NCBI GenBank assembly: GCA_025922735.1
Contig: JAICHI010000099.1
Span: 1-5,316, forward strand
Direction: 5' to 3'
Source of the DNA: Nitrososphaeraceae archaeon
Lineage (GTDB): Archaea; Thermoproteota; Nitrososphaeria; Nitrososphaerales; Nitrososphaeraceae
Length of the DNA stretch: 5,316 nucleotides
Under the pieces are notes generated by a model that saw only the letters and a program-made list of their open reading frames with translations, ran no database searches and was not told the DNA's origin. Positions 1 through 4,402 of this stretch are shown piece by piece. The number at the start of each line of letters is the position of its first letter. Within the stretch, counting starts at the first letter, position 1. Position numbers and translations under genes: made by a program.

Positions 1-321
1 GAATTGGTTTGGGTTAAGCTCCGGTGAATTCATTATCTCTATTGACTCTCTATATTCCCCTCGCATTTCCAGTGCTTGACCAAACTTGCCATTGACAAAT
101 AGGATATCAGTAGTGGTCAGCGGATTTATGAGGGATGAATTACCCCTGACTTCGCTTGCCTCCATTTCATTTAAGAGAAGGTCACAATGCATCGAACTGC
201 CATATTGCTGGCATCCAAAGAGTTGAGCTGAGGATATCTGTCCGTAAGCTAATACGGTGGTCTGTAAAACAAGTATGACCGTGGCCGCAAGGGATAAGGC
301 ACTAGAATAGCGGTTCATCAT
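1..321 (-). CDS. Secreted LamG/concanavalin A-like domain protein, N-terminal part (runs off left edge)
   Basis: An open frame of 107 codons starts at ATG 321 and has no stop before the window edge, so the gene is partial. Residues 1-25 form a signal peptide: MMNRY, then a hydrophobic run rich in A, L and V, with a likely signal peptidase I site after V-L-A (residues 23-25). Two cysteines (37 and 46) follow and could form a disulfide. Residues 77-107 read NGKFGQALEMRG, then YRESIEIMNSPELNP, which matches the typical opening of a LamG (Laminin_G_3) jelly-roll domain (G-K-F-G-x-A-L ... G ... I ... SP-x-L). Such domains usually bind glycans or cell-surface partners outside the cell. The start is a doubled ATG (321 or 318) preceded by a box A about 24 bp upstream, with no ribosome-binding site. 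The protein follows the epimerase gene but has its own promoter. The exact ligand is unknown and the remaining domains lie outside the window. Confidence 0.82.
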   Translation of the reverse strand, partial: MMNRYSSALSLAATVILVLQTTVLAYGQISSAQLFGCQQYGSSMHCDLLLNEMEASEVRGNSSLINPLTTTDILFVNGKFGQALEMRGEYRESIEIMNSPELNPNQF

Positions 322-340
322 AAAATAAGATTATGAAAAA

Positions 341-348
341 TTATTTAA
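341..348 (-). promoter_or_regulatory. Archaeal box A (TATA) promoter of the LamG protein gene
   Basis: On the minus strand the sequence reads TTAAATAA, centred about 24 bp before the doubled ATG at 321. That spacing puts the transcription start at or within a few bases of the start codon, giving a leaderless mRNA. The rest of the 114-bp gap (322-435) is AT-rich and holds a small tandem TCAAGA repeat near 383-394. No RNA gene or clear terminator for the upstream epimerase gene is visible; a minus-strand T5 tract at about 336-340 is the only candidate. Confidence 0.6.
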
Positions 349-435
349 TTGTTGAGACACATCAATCGCATCCAATAGATATCAAGATCAAGATTCCCAT
401 TCTGTCAATGAACGACAACAAACTTACAGATAGGT

Positions 436-1518
436 CTATTGTGTGATCTGCATTATCAGATGAAGCATCTTTTCTGCAACATTTTCTCCGTAGGGATTGC
501 GTTCGATCTTAGCCTCAAGCATCATTTCAATAACATTGCTCAATGGGTCACGCCGATATAACGGAAAAAGCACGTTTGCCTTCAAAAGCAGCGTCTCCCA
601 ACGCTCCGAGACATGTCTTAGAGTAACGCAAGGCCGCTTAAGCACAATGGCCTCTTCTTGGACTCCACCAGAATCAGTCATGACAAGTCGGCAATTCTTC
701 AAAAGATAAAGAAATTCCAAATAACCGGCAGGCTCTATTACAATGACGTTTGGAGGCAGGGTGATGCCATAACGAGCAAGGTTGTTTTTTGTCCTAGGAT
801 GAATGGGAAAGACGATCTTGTGGTTTATACCCGATAGATGCTTTCTCAACATCTCAAGCCTGTCACGTTCGTCCACATTTTCTTGCCTATGCATAGTAAG
901 CAACAAATAGTTGTCAGGAAGATCATAATGCCTGCCATATTCATCTGCAACCTTTGCAAGCCGCCTGCAGACATCCACAACAAGATTGCCAGTTACCGTG
1001 ACATTTTTCTCTATTTCCTCATAAGATAGAAAAGTCCTAGCAAGTTCAGTTGGAGGAAATAAGTAGTCCGACGTAGAATCGATCTGTATCCTTACCCTTT
1101 CTTCCGGCACGTTAAGGTCAAAGCAGCGGAGACCTGCTTCAATGTGGACAAGGGTGGAGCCAACTTCCTTTGCTGCAAGTGCACCTGCTAGGCTAGAATT
1201 CGTGTCGCCATATACTAGAATATATGGGGGCCTCATTTCCTGGAGAAACTTTAGCATGTTTTCCTTCAGTGTAGCAACATCTGATGTGTCGCAACGCAGG
1301 TCATAATCAGGTTTGATCTTTAACTCATCAAAAAAGATGCTCTTCATGTTGTCAGAATAATGCTGTCCTGTGTAGATCAAGGCATGGTTGCCCTGGCCGT
1401 CTAGCAATTGTACCAGATCGGCGAGCTTAATGATTTCCGGTCTTGTGCCAGCTATTGTAACAATGTCTATGACATTTTTTTCTACTTGCATTTTTAACGG
1501 ATTATTAGGTGTCTTCAT
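436..1518 (-). CDS. wecB: UDP-N-acetylglucosamine 2-epimerase (WecB family)
   Basis: This soluble GT-B-fold enzyme interconverts UDP-GlcNAc and UDP-ManNAc. With the start at ATG 1518 it is 360 residues, near the usual 350-380. Family motifs appear in order: GTRPEIIKLADL (24-35), YGDTNSS (103-109), HIEAGLR (125-131), VPEERVR (137-143), TMHRQEN (208-214), PIHPRT, TDSGGVQEEA (281-290) and NPYGENVA near the C-terminus. By hand alignment with E. coli WecB, the catalytic D95, E117, E131 and H213 correspond to D105, E127, E139 and H210, so it should be active. Oddities: the usual TERPE-x-x-x-x-G reads SERWETLLLKAN, with W for P and K for the usual glycine. The start is uncertain: in-frame ATGs lie at 1560, 1542, 1518 and 1491. 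I chose 1518 because it begins 7 bases after the upstream glycosyltransferase stop, whereas 1560 would overlap that gene by 35 bp. No strong ribosome-binding site decides it. It is co-transcribed with the glycosyltransferase. Confidence 0.93.
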   Translation of the reverse strand: MKTPNNPLKMQVEKNVIDIVTIAGTRPEIIKLADLVQLLDGQGNHALIYTGQHYSDNMKSIFFDELKIKPDYDLRCDTSDVATLKENMLKFLQEMRPPYILVYGDTNSSLAGALAAKEVGSTLVHIEAGLRCFDLNVPEERVRIQIDSTSDYLFPPTELARTFLSYEEIEKNVTVTGNLVVDVCRRLAKVADEYGRHYDLPDNYLLLTMHRQENVDERDRLEMLRKHLSGINHKIVFPIHPRTKNNLARYGITLPPNVIVIEPAGYLEFLYLLKNCRLVMTDSGGVQEEAIVLKRPCVTLRHVSERWETLLLKANVLFPLYRRDPLSNVIEMMLEAKIERNPYGENVAEKMLHLIMQITQ

Positions 1519-1525
1519 TGTATTT

Positions 1526-2896
1526 CTAGGGTATAGAATCATGCTGCATCTGCCATGCATTTTCTGCGCCTTTTTCCTTCATAAATCCATGTGCGGTTTT
1601 GGTGCTGGCCCATGACTTGATCGTAAATGCTCTAATGAAGCTGACAAACCAGTATTGTGAAAATGGCAGGAAGAGGGGTAACTGAGCCGCATAGCCAAAA
1701 CCACGCCAGCCATATTCTTTTACCAGGACTGCAGCTTGGCGCGCAAAAAGAACACCTGTCAAGATAAACCATATACTCAGAGGCATATATGAATAGGTAT
1801 AAGGATAGTAATCATATATCAGGTAGTGAAGAGCTGCAAAAGCCGGAATCATGAGCATGATAAAGCCAGTTACCGCAGCAATTGGATTTAGCCAGAAAAT
1901 GTGGCCAATAATGTCTGACCGATCCGCAATCCTAATTCCAAGCAAGTCGATGAATCCTTTAGCCCATCTTGCTCTCTGCCTCAGCATGAAATCTAGTGTT
2001 GGTGGTTTTTCATCATAGTTTATAGAAAGTGGCGCAAATGCAATCCTGTAGCCCTTCTTTAGCAATCGAAAAGTTAACTCGTAATCATCCACAAGATGAT
2101 TGGCAAACATACCTACCTTTAACAAGATGTCTTTTCTGACAATATAGCCTGTGCCTCCAAGCGGACATCGGCGACCGAGGCAGGTCCTTATTGTCATAAA
2201 TGGAGTAGACCAAAGATCACCTTCAAGTGCAAGCATCCTAGTTACAAAGTTAAAACTCCTGTTGCTTGGAATGTACCTGCCCTGAACCGCACAGTAATTT
2301 CCATCAAAGAGAGGTAATGCTTTCTCAAGGAAATCCCGTGAGAGTAGTCCGTCACTATCGAGCACCATTATGTAATTGCCACTTGATTTCTTAACCCCAA
2401 AATTCAATGCTATGCCCTTGCCAGACTCCTTCGTCTGAAGATCGAATGCCTTTACCCTAGGATCGTTAACATTGGCTTCGTCATAGGTTCTGTCAGTGCA
2501 ATTATGGCATACTACTATGACTTCGACTTTTTGATAGGTTTGTTTAAGGCAGTCGAGTACAGTTCTTTTTATGACGCTCTCCTCGTTTCTTGCCGGGATA
2601 ACTATACTGCATAGCTCTGTCTGGTTGCGGAACCTTTCAGATACTCTTTCCTTCATCTTTAGCTGGTAGTTCCTGACGCTGCCGTAGCCGCCAAGGTACA
2701 ATGCCAATATCATGATTAACATGGATACATAGATTAGGTTGAAGCCTAGTATTGGCAAGGTAAAGTAAGTTAAGTCGAAATCGCTGTCCACTAGAATTTC
2801 TATGCCATACATCCGAGGGTATATTGAAGCCGTAAGCACTAGAGCCCAAAGTGCAATTACAACAAAAAAGAATGCAATCCATACTTTTTCAGCCAA
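1526..2896 (-). CDS. Membrane processive-type family 2 glycosyltransferase
   Basis: This integral membrane enzyme resembles the cellulose, hyaluronan and poly-GlcNAc synthase group, which transfers sugars from nucleotide donors and often exports the chain. Numbering is from TTG 2896 (456 residues). Two hydrophobic segments (about 4-26 and 44-69) precede a cytosolic GT-A domain (about 95-325). It carries SIVIPARNEE (98-106), DSDG (180-183; metal-binding DxD), GGTG (247-250), VDDYEL (269-274; likely catalytic acid/base region) and QRARW (307-311; the QxxRW motif of processive enzymes). Hydrophobic segments follow at about 332-360, 372-392 and 403-425. The epimerase gene begins 7 bases downstream, suggesting that the operon uses UDP-GlcNAc or UDP-ManNAc; the actual sugar is not shown by sequence. 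The start is problematic: TTG comes immediately after an in-frame TGA (2899-2897), with only a partial GGTG ribosome-binding element 7 bases away. A doubled ATG at 2916 opens another frame that would join this one if one A were added in the A5 run at 2885-2889. Confidence 0.93.
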   Translation of the reverse strand: MAEKVWIAFFFVVIALWALVLTASIYPRMYGIEILVDSDFDLTYFTLPILGFNLIYVSMLIMILALYLGGYGSVRNYQLKMKERVSERFRNQTELCSIVIPARNEESVIKRTVLDCLKQTYQKVEVIVVCHNCTDRTYDEANVNDPRVKAFDLQTKESGKGIALNFGVKKSSGNYIMVLDSDGLLSRDFLEKALPLFDGNYCAVQGRYIPSNRSFNFVTRMLALEGDLWSTPFMTIRTCLGRRCPLGGTGYIVRKDILLKVGMFANHLVDDYELTFRLLKKGYRIAFAPLSINYDEKPPTLDFMLRQRARWAKGFIDLLGIRIADRSDIIGHIFWLNPIAAVTGFIMLMIPAFAALHYLIYDYYPYTYSYMPLSIWFILTGVLFARQAAVLVKEYGWRGFGYAAQLPLFLPFSQYWFVSFIRAFTIKSWASTKTAHGFMKEKGAENAWQMQHDSIP

Positions 2897-2950
2897 TCAA
2901 TTACACCATCCATCATGAATTAAGGTCACGGCGTTACTGAAATTCATGGT

Positions 2951-2972
2951 GCTATATTGGCATTTATTTATT
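2951..2972 (-). promoter_or_regulatory. Possible promoter of the glycosyltransferase-epimerase operon
   Basis: In the 96-bp gap between the secreted Ig-like gene and the glycosyltransferase, the minus strand carries AATAAATAAATG (2972-2961) and then AATATAGC (2958-2951), both usable as box A. Transcription would start near 2940 or 2930, leaving a leader of roughly 15-45 bases depending on which start codon is used. Unlike the other promoters in the window, neither element is spaced for a leaderless transcript from the TTG at 2896. Read-through from the gene ending at 2993 is also possible, as no terminator is evident between them. Confidence 0.35.
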
Positions 2973-2992
2973 ACTATGGTCTGTGCGTGATG

Positions 2993-3520
2993 TTACCAAC
3001 CAAACAGGTTCTGAAAGTAATCGAGGGTCTGTGACAGTCTATCCATTACCAGTGTGAATATGTCTTGGGACTTGGTAATTTCGTACTCTCCAAAGTCTGA
3101 GACGATATTCCCGTTTGCATCGCTTGCAGTGACCATGACCACCCGTGAGGGCGGCTGTATGTCTATTAATGCTTTATATACATTATTCTGGTCTCGGAAG
3201 AGTCCATCAACTCTCAACTGACCATTATGCACGTATTTGACCTCTCTTGCCCTCAGGCTTGACTCATCTATTATTCTAACCTTAAAGACATTCTTGCCCT
3301 CATGCAACTCAGTCGTAAGTATTTCAATCTGAGGTGGTGCCCGATCATTTTCAGCTATTATTTCTTCTTCAGGACTGTTTTCTGGAAATGGGGGGGGCAG
3401 AAATGGGATTGATTGTGCGCTGGCATATCTTCCTGCTGACAGCGCTATCATCAATAGCAAAAAAGCAACTGCGAATTCCTTCAATGAAAGTGAAATGATA
3501 CCAAACAATTTAAAAGTCAT
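2993..3520 (-). CDS. Small secreted protein with one Ig-like/beta-sandwich domain
   Basis: I do not recognise a named family. The 175-residue product starts with a signal peptide: a lysine-bearing N-region, a hydrophobic core at about 16-29 (FAVAFLLLMIALSA) and a likely cleavage site after A-S-A (33-35). A short proline-rich and acidic linker follows (LPPPFPENSPEEEIIAEN, about 41-58). Residues 61-148 have the rhythm of an Ig-like or fibronectin III-like beta-sandwich: PPQIEILTT, FKVRIIDESSL, VYKALIDIQ, and VMVTASDANGNIV, where xVTAxDxxGN is the usual F-G strand signature. The C-terminus (about 150-175) looks like an amphipathic helix ending in aromatic residues (DYFQNLFGW) and might contact the membrane. 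There are no cysteines or C-terminal membrane anchor. The start at ATG 3520 is supported by a box A 25 bp upstream. A run of eight C (3397-3390 on the minus strand) encodes the prolines after the signal peptide and could be prone to slippage. It may be an extracellular partner of the adjacent glycan operon; this is inference from position. Confidence 0.8.
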   Translation of the reverse strand: MTFKLFGIISLSLKEFAVAFLLLMIALSAGRYASAQSIPFLPPPFPENSPEEEIIAENDRAPPQIEILTTELHEGKNVFKVRIIDESSLRAREVKYVHNGQLRVDGLFRDQNNVYKALIDIQPPSRVVMVTASDANGNIVSDFGEYEITKSQDIFTLVMDRLSQTLDYFQNLFGW

Positions 3521-3540
3521 TGCTTCACATTTCTAACAAG

Positions 3541-3548
3541 GTATAAAA
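3541..3548 (-). promoter_or_regulatory. Archaeal box A promoter of the secreted Ig-like protein gene
   Basis: The minus strand reads TTTTATAC with its centre about 25 bp before ATG 3520. This is the spacing expected when transcription begins at the A of the start codon, so the mRNA should be leaderless. No Shine-Dalgarno sequence precedes the ATG. An 11-bp near-perfect palindrome, CTTCTTAGAAG at 3560-3570, sits just upstream of this box and could be an operator. Confidence 0.6.
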
Positions 3549-3559
3549 GTAAAAGTGTC

Positions 3560-3570
3560 CTTCTTAGAAG
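3560..3570. repeat. 11-bp palindrome in the divergent promoter region
   Basis: CTTCT-T-AGAAG is symmetric around a single central base. It lies between the divergent promoters, about 12 bp upstream of the box A of the secreted-protein gene. Its place suits a regulator binding site, but a palindrome this short can arise by chance in AT-rich DNA. Confidence 0.25.
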
Positions 3571-3594
3571 TTTAGCGTAATCCGCAACGTCCGA

Positions 3595-3630
3595 CAAATC
3601 CTCTACTATATTTTGACAGAGACGGATTTG
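3595..3630. repeat. 7-bp inverted repeat upstream of the deacetylase promoter
   Basis: CAAATCC (3595-3601) and GGATTTG (3624-3630) are perfect reverse complements separated by 22 bases. The right arm ends 4 bp before the deacetylase box A, where a transcription factor could block or assist TFB/TBP binding. The half-site spacing is wide for one dimer on one DNA face, and chance occurrence is possible. Confidence 0.25.
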
Positions 3631-3634
3631 ATAC

Positions 3635-3642
3635 TATATAAA
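3635..3642 (+). promoter_or_regulatory. Archaeal box A promoter of the PIG-L deacetylase gene
   Basis: TATATAAA is close to the archaeal TATA consensus and is centred about 25 bp before ATG 3664. Transcription should start at or within a few bases of the start codon, producing a leaderless mRNA. There is no Shine-Dalgarno sequence in the 20 bases before the ATG. It is the clearest promoter in the window. Confidence 0.7.
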
Positions 3643-3663
3643 TAATCGTGGCACTCACTCTTT

Positions 3664-4374
3664 ATGATGAATATTCTTGCCATCGGGGCGCACCCCGATG
3701 ACATTGAACTTGGCTGCGGTGGCCTCTTGCTGAAGGCTTCGCGGCAGGGTCACCATAATATTTTCATGTATACCTTGACGCGAGGAGGAGCCTCCGGTGA
3801 TCCTGAGGAACGAACAAAGGAATTGATGCAGTCTGCAAAATTCATTGGAGCAAAAAAATTGTGGATTGACAATTTCGAAGATACCAAGCTATCGCTTTCA
3901 AGTGATCTCATCAATCACATTGAGTTTTTTATAAAGAAGGCTGATCCTGACATTGTGCTGACGCACTCGATTGGCGATACACACCATGATCATCGCGCGA
4001 TAGCTGCTTCCACAATAGAGGCTGGAAGGTTCGTACCAAACATACTTGCTTATGAAATCCCCGTAACTCGCGACTTCAAGCCGCAGGTCTATTATGATAT
4101 TTCAGATGTCATCGATGGTAAGATAGATCTTATCAATATTTTCTGGTCGCAGAGAAGCAAGTCGTTCCTCCAATCAAATGCCATTCGCGGACTAGCACAA
4201 TATCGTGCATTGCAAAGCAGATTCAATAACTCGGTAACGTGCGTTGAAGCTTTTGAAGTGCAAAAGCTCTTTTTTGGCAAAGAGTTCAAGCTGTTGAACA
4301 TCCCACAGGAGAACATAGCTAGAACAGCGTCTCAGCAAATGCCAAAAGAGGTCATTGAATCAATAAGTACCTAA
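3664..4374 (+). CDS. PIG-L/LmbE-family zinc N-deacetylase
   Basis: This 236-residue protein belongs to the family that hydrolyses N-acetyl groups from GlcNAc-containing substrates (GlcNAc-phosphatidylinositol, mycothiol and bacillithiol precursors, and related glycosides). The zinc-site signature AHPDDIELGCGG lies at residues 9-20. By comparison with MshB, H10 and D13 bind zinc and D12 is the general base. The second signature, DTHHDHR at 105-111, supplies the third zinc ligand (H110) and the helper histidine H107. No signal peptide or membrane segment is visible, so it should act in the cytoplasm. The length of about 230 residues is typical; the last 20 or so look like a loose polar tail. 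The doubled ATG (3664 or 3667) follows a box A at leaderless spacing. It is the only plus-strand gene here, divergent from the secreted Ig-like gene and convergent with the LpxD-like gene. That neighbour and the epimerase suggest a nucleotide-linked or lipid-linked amino sugar as substrate, but this is not proven by sequence. Confidence 0.93.
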   Translation: MMNILAIGAHPDDIELGCGGLLLKASRQGHHNIFMYTLTRGGASGDPEERTKELMQSAKFIGAKKLWIDNFEDTKLSLSSDLINHIEFFIKKADPDIVLTHSIGDTHHDHRAIAASTIEAGRFVPNILAYEIPVTRDFKPQVYYDISDVIDGKIDLINIFWSQRSKSFLQSNAIRGLAQYRALQSRFNNSVTCVEAFEVQKLFFGKEFKLLNIPQENIARTASQQMPKEVIESIST

Positions 4375-4402
4375 GTCTAGGTTGTAGTCGTTTTCTTTTG
4401 GC
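4341..4402. terminator. Candidate bidirectional terminator at the convergent gene junction
   Basis: GCCAAAAGA (4341-4349) and TCTTTTGGC (4394-4402) are a perfect 9-bp inverted repeat flanking the two stop codons. Nested inside is a hairpin, ACCTA-AGTC-TAGGT (4369-4382), which covers most or all of both stops (TAA at 4372-4374 on plus, TAG at 4379-4377 on minus). Read on the plus strand, the hairpin is followed 8 bases later by TTTTCTTTT (4391-4399), the U-rich kind of signal archaeal RNA polymerase terminates at. The minus strand meets CTCTTTTGG (about 4351-4343) inside the deacetylase coding end. With only 2 bp between stops, any terminator must overlap coding sequence. Confidence 0.45.

Noticed and set aside
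379..395. Tandem TCAAGA repeat as a CRISPR or regulatory array
   Set aside because: There are only about two short copies with no spacers, so it is not a CRISPR array; no tRNA, rRNA or insertion sequence was found anywhere in the window either.
497..1029. Plus-strand open frames at 497-709 and 838-1029
   Set aside because: They lie antisense inside the well-supported epimerase gene, have no promoter or recognisable domain, and are composition shadows.
1388..1615. Plus-strand open frame across the glycosyltransferase/epimerase junction
   Set aside because: It is antisense to both genes and its hydrophobic stretch arises from the complement of the coding sequence; no promoter is visible.
2637..2882. 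Minus-strand frame overlapping the glycosyltransferase N-terminus
   Set aside because: It is an alternative frame of the same strand with no domain. The main frame there encodes plausible membrane helices.
2897..2899. In-frame TGA before the TTG start as selenocysteine or read-through
   Set aside because: The upstream 16-residue peptide has no similarity to a glycosyltransferase N-terminus and no SECIS-like structure was seen; a separate start or a frameshift explains it better.
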